A stretch of 64,000 bases of DNA from contig NZ_CP194171.1 of the NCBI RefSeq assembly GCF_050908845.1, positions 806,001 to 870,000 of the forward strand, written 5' to 3'. This document shows, in pieces, positions 56,214 through 64,000 of this stretch (the first letter of the stretch is position 1; every line of letters starts with the position of its first letter). The notes beneath the pieces are model-generated. The model was given only the letters and a program-made list of their open reading frames with translations. It was not told where the DNA came from and did not search any database. The position numbers and the translations under genes are program-made. Source of the DNA: Marinobacterium_D sp050908845 (GTDB taxonomy: Bacteria; Pseudomonadota; Gammaproteobacteria; Pseudomonadales; Balneatricaceae).

Positions 56214-57220
56214 AGGTCGAGGCGTCCCACCTTCAACGCCAGTTCCGCCGTACGGTTGGCGTAGCCCCATTCATTGTCGTACCAGGCGTAGATCTTCACC
56301 TGGGTGCCATCCACCACCATCGTCGACAGTGCATCGATAATGCTGGAGCGCGGATCGGTCTTGTAATCGATGGAGACCAGCGGGCGCTCCTCATAGCCGA
56401 GAATGCCGTTAAGCTCATCTTCCGATGCGGCCTTGAACAGCGCATTCACTTCCTCGGCGCTGGTCTCGCGGGCAACCTCGAACACACAGTCGGTGATCGA
56501 GGCGTTGGCCAGCGGCACACGAATGGCATGACCGTTCAGCTTGCCCTTGAGCTCCGGGAAAATGTGCGTGATCGCGGTGGCCGAGCCTGTGGTGGTCGGA
56601 ATCAGGCTCATACCGCAGGCCCGGGCCCGGCGCAGATCCTTGTGCGGCGCGTCGAGGATCGTCTGGGTGTTGGTGATGTCGTGAATCGTGGTCATCGAAC
56701 CGTGCTGGATGCCGAGGGCTTCGTGGATCACCTTCACCACCGGTGCCAGGCAGTTGGTGGTGCAGGACGCAGCGGTGACGATCGGATGCAGCGCCGGGTC
56801 GTACAGGTCGTCGTTAACGCCCATCACCATATTAAGGACGCCTTCCTCCTTGACCGGTGCGGTGACGACGACGCGCTTTACGCCCTGATCCAGGTAGGCC
56901 TGCAGCAGCGCCTTTTTGTTCATCTTGCCGGAGGCCTCGATCACCAGGTCACAGCCGGACCAGTCGGTATCGTCGATGCTTTTATTGCGGCTGGTCGTGA
57001 TTGCCTGACCATCGATCAGAATACGGTCGCCCTCGGTGCTGGCCTCATGGTTCCAGCGACCGTGCACCGAGTCGAAATTGAGCAGGTGCGCCAGGGTGGC
57101 GGCATCGCCGGCCGGGTCGTTGATATGGACGAACTCGATGTCAGACTGTTCCCAGCCGGCTCGGAAACTGAGCCGCCCCATCCGCCCGAACCCGTTGATA
57201 CCGATCTTGATCTTTGCCAT
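56207..57220 (-). CDS. ArsJ-associated glyceraldehyde-3-phosphate dehydrogenase
   Basis: 337-residue GAPDH with NAD-binding GINGFGRMGR, catalytic Cys153 in TAASCTTNC and C-terminal WYDNEWGYANR. In the ars context it uses arsenate in place of phosphate to form 1-arseno-3-phosphoglycerate for ArsJ. It is coupled to arsJ by a 7-nt overlap and follows the thioredoxin-like gene by 83 nt. A housekeeping gapA must exist elsewhere (inference). Confidence 0.95.
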   Translation of the reverse strand: MAKIKIGINGFGRMGRLSFRAGWEQSDIEFVHINDPAGDAATLAHLLNFDSVHGRWNHEASTEGDRILIDGQAITTSRNKSIDDTDWSGCDLVIEASGKMNKKALLQAYLDQGVKRVVVTAPVKEEGVLNMVMGVNDDLYDPALHPIVTAASCTTNCLAPVVKVIHEALGIQHGSMTTIHDITNTQTILDAPHKDLRRARACGMSLIPTTTGSATAITHIFPELKGKLNGHAIRVPLANASITDCVFEVARETSAEEVNALFKAASEDELNGILGYEERPLVSIDYKTDPRSSIIDALSTMVVDGTQVKIYAWYDNEWGYANRTAELALKVGRLDLC

Positions 57221-57268
57221 TACAGATACTCTTTTTTAACGCTGTTGTTTAATCAGGACTGCTTTTTA

Positions 57269-57298
57269 TCAGCTCAACCATCCGCGAATGGTGTCCTG
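57269..57298 (-). pseudogene. Duplicated 3'-end fragment of the thioredoxin-like gene
   Basis: Read on the minus strand it encodes QDTIRGWLS and a stop, matching the end of the adjacent gene (QDAIRGWLKK). The two copies are offset by 38 nt. It is a remnant of a local duplication in the GAPDH-thioredoxin gap. Confidence 0.65.
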
Positions 57299-57303
57299 AC
57301 TTT

Positions 57304-57540
57304 TTATTTCTTCAGCCATCCGCGAATGGCGTCTTGGCTGGGAATACTCCCGCTGTGGACAACCTGGTCATCGATGACGACGGCAGGTGTGCTCATCACG
57401 CCGTAGTTCATGATCGCTTCCGGATCTGTCTCTTTAATGACCTCCACCTCGGCGCCGACTTCGGCAGCCACCTTGGCGATGATCTCTGCGGTCTTGATGC
57501 ATTTGCTGCAGCCGCTGCCCAGTACTTTGACCTGTTTCAT
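57304..57540 (-). CDS. Small thioredoxin/glutaredoxin-like protein (redox-active disulfide protein)
   Basis: 78 residues with a single thioredoxin-like fold and active-site Cys11-Ser-Lys-Cys14, then GVMSTPAVVIDDQVVHSG with the cis-Pro. It belongs to the TM0996/MTH895 family often found with arsenic and permease genes. It may recycle the arsenate reductase or serve the adjacent permease. It follows the permease gene by 32 nt. Confidence 0.88.
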   Translation of the reverse strand: MKQVKVLGSGCSKCIKTAEIIAKVAAEVGAEVEVIKETDPEAIMNYGVMSTPAVVIDDQVVHSGSIPSQDAIRGWLKK

Positions 57541-57572
57541 GTTCTTAACCCTCAGTTAGTTGCTGTTGGCGC

Positions 57573-58574
57573 TCAGACAAAGGGCGTCAGCAGATTGAAA
57601 ATCCAGCCCACCAGCGTGAATGCCGCCAGCAGTACCGCGAACAGAATCGCCAGCAGGCGCCACTGCATCACCTGCTTTAACAAAATGAATTCCGGGAAAC
57701 TGGCCGCCACGGTGCTCATACAGAACGCCAGTGTTGTGCCGATTGGCAGGCCGTTGACGATCAGGCTCTCCATCACCGGAATCACGCCGGTGGCGTTGGA
57801 GTAGAGCGGAATGCCCAGCGCCACCGCTGCCGGTACTGACCACCACTGGCCATCGCCCAGGTGGGATTCGATCCAGCCGTCCGGCACGAAACCGTGCAGC
57901 GCGGCGCCTAGGCCGACACCGATAATTACCCACTTCCAGACGCGGCCGAAGATCTCGCCGGTTTCGCCTTTGGCAAACTGGTGACGCTCCGCGAAGCTGA
58001 GCTTTTCAACCGGGCCGCTTTGAACTGGCTGTTGTTGTGAGGAGTTCTGACGGCCTCTTTCAAGCGCCTTCTGCGCGAAAGATTGCAGCCAGCGCTCGGC
58101 GCGGATCTGGTCAAGAAATACGCCGCCGAGGATGCCCACGCCCATGCCAACGACCACGTAGAGCAGAGTGAACTTCCAGCCCAGCAGGCTCATCAGCAGC
58201 AGTACCGCCACCTCGTTGATCAGCGGCGAAGTGAGCAGAAATGCCATGGTGATGCCCACCGGAATGCCGGCGGAGGTAAAGCCGAGAAACACCGGGATAC
58301 TGGAGCAGGAGCAGAACGGCGTGATGGCGCCGAAACCCGAACCCAGCATGTAGCCGATGCCGCGATGACGGCCGGCGAGAAAATCGCGGACCCGCTCCAC
58401 ATTGAGCGAGGCGCGGGCCAGGGCAATCACATAAATCATCACCACCAGCAGGACGTAAATCTTGCTGACGTCCTCGACAAAAAAGTGCAGTGCGTCACCG
58501 AGCTTGGTATCGGGTGACAGTCCCATCAACTGGTAAACCAGCCAGTCGGCCAGGCGGGTGAAGATCTCAAACAT
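57573..58574 (-). CDS. ArsP/YraQ-type permease (DUF318)
   Basis: Integral membrane protein of 333 residues with about eight or nine helices. The family motif GAITPFCSCSSIPVFLGFTS near 80-98 holds the Cys pair thought to bind trivalent arsenicals in ArsP. The pairing with a small CxxC thioredoxin-like protein and a position inside the ars operon favour an arsenical export role. Whether it exports methylarsenite (as ArsP) or another compound cannot be told. Confidence 0.85.
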   Translation of the reverse strand: MFEIFTRLADWLVYQLMGLSPDTKLGDALHFFVEDVSKIYVLLVVMIYVIALARASLNVERVRDFLAGRHRGIGYMLGSGFGAITPFCSCSSIPVFLGFTSAGIPVGITMAFLLTSPLINEVAVLLLMSLLGWKFTLLYVVVGMGVGILGGVFLDQIRAERWLQSFAQKALERGRQNSSQQQPVQSGPVEKLSFAERHQFAKGETGEIFGRVWKWVIIGVGLGAALHGFVPDGWIESHLGDGQWWSVPAAVALGIPLYSNATGVIPVMESLIVNGLPIGTTLAFCMSTVAASFPEFILLKQVMQWRLLAILFAVLLAAFTLVGWIFNLLTPFV

Positions 58575-58591
58575 GTCCTATCTCCCGAACC

Positions 58592-59611
58592 CTAATCCTT
58601 AAACCACTGTTGAGTACGGTTGGCGAAGGCCACCAGTGACAGCATCACCGGTACCTCAACTAATACACCAACCACGGTGGCCAGCGCCGCACCGGAGTGC
58701 AGACCGAACAGTGAAATCGCTACGGCCACGGCCAGCTCGAAAAAATTGGAGGTGCCGATCATGCAGGCTGGCGCGGCGATATTGTGCGGTAGTTTCAACC
58801 AGCGGGCGGCGCCGTAGGCCAGGGCAAAGATACCGTAGGTCTGGATCAGCAGCGGGATGGCGATCAGAACAATGGTCTGCGGCTGGCTCAGAATGGTGTT
58901 GGCCTGGAAGCCAAACAGCAGCACCACGGTGGCCAGCAGACCCAGGATCGACCAGGGCTTGAGTCGATGGGTAAAAGCTTCAACGCGCTCACCATTACCG
59001 CCCCGTTCCAGCCGGTGACGGGTCCAGATACCGGCGGCCAGCGGCAGCACCACATAGAGCACCACCGACAGCAGCAGGGTCTGCCAGGGCACCTGGATAT
59101 CGCTGACACCGAGCAGGAAGGCGGCGATAGGCGCAAAGGCAAACACCATGATGATGTCGTTGATCGAGACCTGTACCAGGGTGTAGTTCGGATCGCCCTT
59201 GGTCAGCTGACTCCAGACGAACACCATGGCGGTACAGGGCGCCACGCCGAGCAGGATCATGCCGGCGATATATTCGCTGGCGCTTTGTGGGTCGACCCAG
59301 TCGGCAAACAGCACGCGGAAGAACAGCCAGCCCAGCAGCGCCATGGTGAACGGCTTGATCAGCCAGTTGATCACCAGTGTCAGTATCAGCCCCTTGGGTC
59401 GCTTGCCCACATCCTTCACGGCCCTGAAGTCGATCTGCACCATCATCGGGTAGATCATTACCCAGATAAACAGCGCCACCACCAGGTTCACATGGGCGAA
59501 CTCCAGTCCGGCCACGCTGGCGAACAGGCCCGGCGCCAGGTTGCCGAGCAGCACGCCGGCGAGGATCGACAGTCCGACCCAGAGGGTGAGATAGCGCTCA
59601 AAAATGCCCAT
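58592..59611 (-). CDS. acr3: Arsenite efflux transporter, ACR3 family
   Basis: 339-residue membrane transporter of the ACR3 (not ArsB) type with ten helices. Conserved Cys126 in LGVAPCTAMVFVWSQLTKGDPNYTL is the arsenite-translocation Cys. It exports As(III) using the proton-motive force and removes the product of the arsenate reductase. It lies between arsH and the ArsP-like permease, all on one transcript. Confidence 0.95.
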   Translation of the reverse strand: MGIFERYLTLWVGLSILAGVLLGNLAPGLFASVAGLEFAHVNLVVALFIWVMIYPMMVQIDFRAVKDVGKRPKGLILTLVINWLIKPFTMALLGWLFFRVLFADWVDPQSASEYIAGMILLGVAPCTAMVFVWSQLTKGDPNYTLVQVSINDIIMVFAFAPIAAFLLGVSDIQVPWQTLLLSVVLYVVLPLAAGIWTRHRLERGGNGERVEAFTHRLKPWSILGLLATVVLLFGFQANTILSQPQTIVLIAIPLLIQTYGIFALAYGAARWLKLPHNIAAPACMIGTSNFFELAVAVAISLFGLHSGAALATVVGVLVEVPVMLSLVAFANRTQQWFKD

Positions 59612-59661
59612 GCTCTTGCTTCCTTGGTAAATGCCTCGATAAAGCGTCGTTAGATCAAGCC

Positions 59662-60360
59662 TTATATCGAGCGCTGGTTAACCCGTTTTGAAAGTTCGTC
59701 TGCTGTTTCTACACGCTCGGAATAACGGTCGGTCAGGTAGGCTTTCCGGTCTCTGGTCAGCAGAGTGAATTTGACCAGTTCCTCCATCACATCAACGATG
59801 CGGTTGTAGTAGGGCGAGGGCTTCATACGGTCGTTATCGTCAAACTCCATGAACGCCTTGGGTACCGATGACTGGTTCGGGATCGTGAGCAGGCGCATCC
59901 AGCGGCCGAGAATGCGCAGCTGGTTAACGGCGTTGAAACTCTGCGAGCCGCCGCTGACTTGCATCACCGCCAGGGTCTTGCCCTGGGTCGGGCGCACCGC
60001 GCCAATGCTGAGCGGAATCCAGTCGATCTGCGCCTTCATGATCGATGTCATCGCGCCGTGCCGCTCCGGCGAGCACCAGACCATGCCATCGCACCACTGC
60101 ACCAGCTCTCTCAACTCCTGCACCTTCGGGTGGCTGGAATCCGCATCATCCGGCAGCGGCAGGCCACTGGGGTTGAAGGTCCTCGTCTGGGCGCCCATCG
60201 CCTGCAGCAGACGGGCGGACTCTTCGCTGACCAGGCGGCTGAACGAGCGCTCCCTGAGCGAGCCGTAAAGCAGCAGGATGCGGGGCTGTTCAGCGTTATC
60301 GCTGGGTTCAGGCACCTTAAAGACGTCGCTGCGTAGGTTGGGTAGTTCGTGATTGTTCAT
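59662..60360 (-). CDS. arsH: NADPH-dependent organoarsenical oxidase ArsH
   Basis: Flavoprotein of 232 residues with the FMN-binding LYGSLRERSFSRL and the conserved CSPERHGAMTSIMKAQIDWIP. ArsH oxidises trivalent methyl- and aryl-arsenicals to less toxic pentavalent forms. The start is 1 nt before the fused arsC-arsR stop, so translation is coupled. Length is standard for the proteobacterial form. Confidence 0.95.
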   Translation of the reverse strand: MNNHELPNLRSDVFKVPEPSDNAEQPRILLLYGSLRERSFSRLVSEESARLLQAMGAQTRTFNPSGLPLPDDADSSHPKVQELRELVQWCDGMVWCSPERHGAMTSIMKAQIDWIPLSIGAVRPTQGKTLAVMQVSGGSQSFNAVNQLRILGRWMRLLTIPNQSSVPKAFMEFDDNDRMKPSPYYNRIVDVMEELVKFTLLTRDRKAYLTDRYSERVETADELSKRVNQRSI

Positions 60361-60361
60361 T

Positions 60362-61153
60362 TCAACCTGCCTTGGTCGTGTAAGTGCACGCGCTGCCGCC
60401 GGTAGAGGGCCTGTCGGCCATCTGTTCCAGCCGCACTGTTGCGTCTTTCAGCAGCTCAGGGCTGTGCTCTGAGGTTTCCTGCAACACCCTCAGCATCCAG
60501 TCATTGAGTAGCGGGTGCAGCCGGTAAAACACCCACTGCCCCTGGCGCCGATCCAGTAGCAGGCCGCTTTTACGCAGCTGTGCCAGGTGGCGGGAGATTT
60601 TGGGCTGGGACTGTTCCAGTGCGGCGGTCAGCTCACAGACGCATAGCTCGCCGTTTTGCAGAATCAGCAGCAGGCTGGTGAGACGGACTTCGTCCGCCAG
60701 TGCCTTGTAAAAATCCACCGCGGTCAGCGATGTGGAGAGGGTGCTGCCTGCCTTGCTGTTGACCTCGATAAACAGCTTGATCCGCTGCTGGATCGCCTGC
60801 AGGGTCTTGATATACGCCTTGGGATCCTTGCTTTCGCGGGGATCGTCGTAATCCCAGTTCATCACCACGCCGTGTCCCGGCCAGTTCTGGCACTCCTGCT
60901 GCGCCCTGCTGCACAGGGTGATGATGTAGTCGAAATGCTCGCCGGCGAAGCTGTCTATCGCCTTGGATTCCAGCCCGACCGGTTCCACACCATAGCTGCG
61001 CAGCGCCTCCAGTGCACCGGGGGCGATCTCATCCGGCGCGGTTCCGGCACTGAACACATCGAAACGCTCACCTGCCTGATCCCGCAGCAGCGCCTCGGCG
61101 ATCTGCGAGCGGGCCGAGTTGGCGGTACAAAGAAAAAGCACACGGGGTTTCAT
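60362..61153 (-). CDS. Arsenate reductase - ArsR repressor fusion protein
   Basis: A 263-residue two-domain protein. Residues 1-135 form a low-molecular-weight-phosphatase-type arsenate reductase with P-loop Cys9-TANSA-Arg15 and two further Cys (81, 88) suitable for thioredoxin-coupled turnover. Residues 145-263 form an ArsR/SmtB winged helix with the As(III) site ELCVCEL (Cys171, Cys173) and recognition helix SQPKISRHLAQLRKSG. It is the first gene of the ars operon, so the enzyme carries its own repressor. A dyad upstream is a likely operator. Such fusions are known but uncommon; the frame is continuous with no sign of error. Confidence 0.93.
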   Translation of the reverse strand: MKPRVLFLCTANSARSQIAEALLRDQAGERFDVFSAGTAPDEIAPGALEALRSYGVEPVGLESKAIDSFAGEHFDYIITLCSRAQQECQNWPGHGVVMNWDYDDPRESKDPKAYIKTLQAIQQRIKLFIEVNSKAGSTLSTSLTAVDFYKALADEVRLTSLLLILQNGELCVCELTAALEQSQPKISRHLAQLRKSGLLLDRRQGQWVFYRLHPLLNDWMLRVLQETSEHSPELLKDATVRLEQMADRPSTGGSACTYTTKAG

Positions 61154-61205
61154 TCGGGCCTGTCCGTTCGGTTATCCATACGATTAATTGTATATGTCTT
61201 GATGT

Positions 61206-61225
61206 ATATATGGAAATTCATATAT
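61206..61225. promoter_or_regulatory. Candidate ArsR operator
   Basis: ATATATG-GAAATT-CATATAT is a perfect 7-bp dyad with a 6-nt centre, 53 nt upstream of the arsC-arsR fusion start and in AT-rich promoter-like sequence. Confidence 0.65.
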
Positions 61226-61415
61226 GACTGGTATTGTCTGTTTTTATCGGTTTATTGACCGGGCTCAGCGGAGTTCAGTGTCCCGGTTCAGGTGTGCGGT
61301 CCTGTTCTCAGCAGAGCTGTGCTCGTTGGAGATGCAGCAGGGGGGCAGAAAGTCGCCGACGCCGAAATAGCCACTATCTTTAGGGGAAAGAAAAGGCAAA
61401 CGCGGGAGTCGGGCT

Positions 61416-62609
61416 ATGACACCTGATCAGTTTTTGGCAACGCTGGCACAGCAGGGCGACGAGCTCAGGCAGCAGGGGCTGTACAAGCAGGAGCGCCGGA
61501 TCACCTCGCCCCAGTCGGTGGATATTGTCCTGGAGAACGGGCATACCCTCATCAACTTCTGCGCCAACAACTACCTTGGGCTGGCTGACCATCCGGCGTT
61601 AATCGAAGCGGCGAAACAGGGCCTGGATCAGCACGGCTTCGGTATGGCTTCGGTGCGCTTTATCTGCGGCACCCAGGATATCCACAAGCAGCTTGAAGCG
61701 CGCCTGGCCGGGTTTCTCGGTATGGAGGATGCGATTCTTTACTCCTCCTGTTTCGATGCCAACGGCGGTCTGTTCGAGACGCTGCTGGGCGAGGAGGACG
61801 CGGTGATCAGCGATGCGCTGAATCACGCCAGCATCATCGATGGCGTGCGGCTCAGCAAGGCGCGGCGCTGCCGTTATGCCAACAGCGATATGGCCGAACT
61901 GGAGCAGCAGTTGAAGGATACGCAGGAGTGCCGGATGCGACTGATCGCCACCGATGGTGTGTTTTCCATGGATGGCTCCATCGCCAACCTGCCGGCGATT
62001 TGCGATCTGGCCGAACGCTACGACGCCATGGTGATGGTGGATGACTCCCACGCCGTGGGTTTTGTCGGTGAGCAGGGGCGGGGCACGCCGGAGTTTCACG
62101 GCGTGATGGATCGGGTCGATATACTCACCGGCACGTTCGGTAAGGCGCTGGGTGGCGCTTCCGGGGGCTATACGGCGGCGCGGCGCGAGATCATCGACTG
62201 GCTGCGGCAGCGTTCGCGCCCCTATCTGTTCTCCAACTCTCTCGCTCCGCCCATCGTCCAGGCAACCCTGGCCTCACTGGAACTGGTGGAAAAGCATGGC
62301 ACCGAGCTGCGCGAGCGTCTGGCTGAAAACAGCGCCTATTTCCGTCACGAAATGCAAAGTGCCGGTTTTACGCTGGTGCCCGGGCAGCATCCGATTATCC
62401 CGGTAATGATCGGCGATGCTACGCTGGCGGGACAGATGGCCGAGCGGTTGCTGGCCGAAGATATTTATGTAATCGGCTTTTCCTACCCGGTGGTGCCTAT
62501 GGGGCAGGCGCGTATACGCACCCAGATGTCCGCCGCACACACCCTTGTTCAGCTGGAACGTGCGGTGGAAGCGTTCGGCCGTATAGGTCGAGAGCTGGGC
62601 ATTATCTGA
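61416..62609 (+). CDS. kbl: Glycine C-acetyltransferase (2-amino-3-ketobutyrate CoA ligase)
   Basis: Splits 2-amino-3-ketobutyrate with CoA to glycine and acetyl-CoA. The PLP enzyme of 397 residues has Lys243 in GTFGKALGGASGGY, INFCANNYLGLADHP near 46 and DDSHAVGF at 209-216. GGAG lies 8 nt before the ATG. It is the first gene of kbl-tdh (12-nt gap), so the intermediate made by Tdh is used directly. Confidence 0.97.
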   Translation: MTPDQFLATLAQQGDELRQQGLYKQERRITSPQSVDIVLENGHTLINFCANNYLGLADHPALIEAAKQGLDQHGFGMASVRFICGTQDIHKQLEARLAGFLGMEDAILYSSCFDANGGLFETLLGEEDAVISDALNHASIIDGVRLSKARRCRYANSDMAELEQQLKDTQECRMRLIATDGVFSMDGSIANLPAICDLAERYDAMVMVDDSHAVGFVGEQGRGTPEFHGVMDRVDILTGTFGKALGGASGGYTAARREIIDWLRQRSRPYLFSNSLAPPIVQATLASLELVEKHGTELRERLAENSAYFRHEMQSAGFTLVPGQHPIIPVMIGDATLAGQMAERLLAEDIYVIGFSYPVVPMGQARIRTQMSAAHTLVQLERAVEAFGRIGRELGII

Positions 62610-62621
62610 AGGGAGGATCTG

Positions 62622-63647
62622 ATGCGTGCATTGGCAAAGCTCCACCCAAAAGAGGGGATCTGGCTGCACACCACGCAGCGGCCGAAGCTGGGTCACAACG
62701 ACCTGCTGATCAAGATCCACAAAACGGCGATCTGCGGCACCGACGTGCATATCTACAACTGGGATGAGTGGGCGCAGCAGACCATCCCGCTGGGGATGAC
62801 GGTGGGTCATGAATATGTCGGTGAGGTGGTCGATATCGGTTCCGAAGTGGAAGGGTTCAGCGTCGGAGACCGGGTCTCCGGTGAGGGGCATATCACCTGT
62901 GGTCACTGCCGCAACTGTAGAGCTGGTCGGCGCCACCTGTGCCGCAACGCCGTCGGTGTCGGCGTCAACCGACCCGGGGCGTTTGCCGAGTACCTGGTGA
63001 TTCCGGCGATCAATGCGTTTCGGATACCGGAGAATATCTCGGACGATCTGGCATCGATCTTCGACCCCTACGGCAACGCACTGCACACGGCGCTGTCGTT
63101 CGACCTGGTCGGTGAAGACGTGTTGATCACCGGGGCGGGACCCATCGGCATTATGGCGGCTGCCATTGCACGCCATGTGGGCGCCCGTCATGTGGTGCTG
63201 ACCGACGTGAATCCCTACCGGCTGGCGCTGGGGCGGCGCATGGGCGTTATCCACACCGTCAACGTGGCCGAGCAGTCGCTGACAGATAAGATGGCTGAGC
63301 TGGAGATGAGTGAAGGCTTCGATGTTGGGCTTGAGATGTCCGGCGCGGAGTCGGCGTTTCGCAGCCTGCTGGAGACCATGAACCATGGCGGCAAGGTGGC
63401 GATGCTTGGTATCCCCACCGGCGAGATGGCGATCGACTGGACCCAAGTGATCTTCAAGGGGCTGATCATCAAGGGGATCTACGGCCGCGAAATGTTCGAG
63501 ACCTGGTACAAGATGGCCTCGGTGATCCAGTCGGGCCTGAATCTGACGCCGATCATCACCCACCGTTTTCCGATCGAGGAGTTCCAGCAGGGGTTTGATG
63601 TCATGCGCTCGGGCGAGGCTGGCAAGGTGATTCTGGAGTGGGACTAG
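62622..63647 (+). CDS. tdh: L-threonine 3-dehydrogenase
   Basis: Zinc-dependent NAD dehydrogenase of 341 residues that oxidises threonine to 2-amino-3-ketobutyrate for Kbl. Catalytic zinc ligands are Cys38 (AICGTDVHIYNW) and His63/Glu64 (GHEYVGEVV). The structural zinc site is CGHCRNCRAGRRHLC, and the NAD loop is TGAGPIGIMAA. The length equals that of E. coli Tdh. GGGAGG precedes the start. No threonine-responsive regulator lies beside it. Confidence 0.97.
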   Translation: MRALAKLHPKEGIWLHTTQRPKLGHNDLLIKIHKTAICGTDVHIYNWDEWAQQTIPLGMTVGHEYVGEVVDIGSEVEGFSVGDRVSGEGHITCGHCRNCRAGRRHLCRNAVGVGVNRPGAFAEYLVIPAINAFRIPENISDDLASIFDPYGNALHTALSFDLVGEDVLITGAGPIGIMAAAIARHVGARHVVLTDVNPYRLALGRRMGVIHTVNVAEQSLTDKMAELEMSEGFDVGLEMSGAESAFRSLLETMNHGGKVAMLGIPTGEMAIDWTQVIFKGLIIKGIYGREMFETWYKMASVIQSGLNLTPIITHRFPIEEFQQGFDVMRSGEAGKVILEWD

Positions 63648-63687
63648 GGGCTGGCCCTGCGGCTGTCAGGAGCGATGCCCGGAGATG

Positions 63688-63719
63688 AAAAAAAGCCCGC
63701 ACTCCTTGCGGAGGCGGGC
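63688..63719 (-). terminator. Rho-independent terminator of the PhoX gene
   Basis: GCCCGC-A-CTCC with GGAG-GCGGGC (one bulge) and loop TTGC. On the minus strand it is followed by TTTTTTT. It lies 86 nt past the PhoX stop. Confidence 0.88.
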
Positions 63720-63758
63720 CCTGAAAAAGGACATCCCTGTGTAGTGCACGTCCTGTGC

Positions 63759-63784
63759 GGCGCGTAGTGGTCCCGTTACGCGCC
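63759..63784. repeat. Inverted repeat in the PhoX 3' region
   Basis: GGCGCGTA (63759-63766) and TACGCGCC (63777-63784) form an 8-bp stem with a 10-nt loop between the PhoX stop and its terminator. It may stabilise the mRNA 3' end. Confidence 0.55.
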
Positions 63785-63804
63785 TTGACCTCTATCTTCT
63801 AGGT

Positions 63805-64000
63805 TCAGGCGCCGATAACGCCGCCGTCCTGGCGACGCACAACCATGATGGTTGAGCGCGGCTTGCTGTTGCCGCCGGCCGGGAAGTGAGACGGTGCCAG
63901 GTCTTCACCCGGGTGCTGCACGCCGATGAACACACAGCGCTGATCTGGAGAGAACGCCAGGCCGGTGATCTCGCAGGCGATCGGGCCGGTTGCGAAGCGG
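63805..64000 (-). CDS. PhoX-family (DUF839) phosphatase, C-terminal part
   Basis: The last 65 codons of a gene entering from the right edge, ending at stop 63807-63805. The visible protein has CEITGLAFSPDQRCVFIGVQ, HPGED and SKPRSTIMVVRRQDGGVIGA, the characteristic C-terminus of PhoX-type calcium/iron-dependent alkaline phosphatases. These release phosphate from organic esters in the periplasm. The signal peptide and catalytic part lie outside the window. Confidence 0.85.
   Translation of the reverse strand, partial: RFATGPIACEITGLAFSPDQRCVFIGVQHPGEDLAPSHFPAGGNSKPRSTIMVVRRQDGGVIGA

Noticed and set aside
54990..61225. Arsenic operon as a mobile island
   Set aside because: No integrase, transposase, tRNA target or direct repeats were seen at its borders, and base composition resembles the neighbours.
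62274..63563. 429-codon minus-strand frame opposite tdh
   Set aside because: Antisense shadow of tdh, which has complete zinc and NAD motifs; His/Gln-rich composition is typical of such shadows.

Overview
The window is chromosomal DNA from a marine-type gammaproteobacterium, most likely an Oceanospirillaceae/Marinobacterium-like member of the Oceanospirillales-Pseudomonadales. This rests on the 16S gene, on ErpA, RluD, BamD, PBP1B and TyrS sequences of gammaproteobacterial type, and on several gene blocks that match Pseudomonas gene order from memory. GC content is high outside the rRNA and a few intergenic stretches. Both edges cut a gene: a DUF6351-like protein on the left and a PhoX-type phosphatase on the right.

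Layout. 1-2.7 kb: DUF6351-like protein and acetyl-CoA acetyltransferase. 2.9-13.0 kb (minus): dksA - gluQ - cbrX - cbrA - cbrB - [CrcZ-like RNA] - pcnB - folK - panB - panC, the same order as the cbr locus of Pseudomonas. 13.3-16.8 kb: an aminotransferase, a Rieske protein, a 199-bp repeat element between them, and a haem/corrinoid-type ABC permease and ATPase. 16.8-29.8 kb: APH/kinase fusion, PBP1B, TPR lipoprotein, hemL-thiE-ClC group, argC, erpA, anmK and an M23 peptidase. 29.9-37.2 kb: tyrS and a complete rRNA operon (16S-tRNA-Ile-tRNA-Ala-23S-5S) with two promoters, two boxA sites and a terminator. 37.2-38.0 kb: an intergenic stretch ending in a CsrB/RsmZ-like RNA. 38.1-40.9 kb: bamD, rluD, pgeF. 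40.8-48.2 kb: a catabolic cassette (UspA, TAXI-TRAP transporter, BKACE enzyme, class III aminotransferase, divergent LysR regulator). 48.3-53.6 kb: the SOS mutasome imuA-imuB-dnaE2 with two LexA boxes. 53.8-54.8 kb: two small uncharacterised genes. 55.0-61.2 kb (minus): an arsenic operon led by an arsenate reductase-ArsR fusion and ending in the GAPDH-ArsJ pair. 61.4-63.6 kb: kbl-tdh threonine degradation.

The most interesting items are two candidate protein-titrating regulatory RNAs that are not protein genes. (1) Between cbrB and pcnB on the minus strand, a near-consensus sigma-54 promoter is preceded by six GTGTTACC-type repeats (candidate CbrB sites). It is followed by four (AAN)4-5 blocks like the Hfq/Crc-binding motifs of CrcZ. 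This suggests a CbrAB-CrcZ carbon catabolite circuit outside Pseudomonas/Azotobacter. (2) At 37.80-37.93 kb, five consecutive hairpins each present GGA in the loop and the last is a terminator, the architecture of Csr/Rsm RNAs that sequester CsrA/RsmA. A 57-codon membrane ORF (cbrX-like) sits stop-to-start between gluQ and cbrA. Other points for a second look are a repeat family with two copies inside the rRNA spacer, a 199-bp element whose ends supply the stop codons of two convergent genes, a perfect 10-bp dyad between the LysR gene and the catabolic operon, and the enzyme-repressor fusion at the head of the ars operon.
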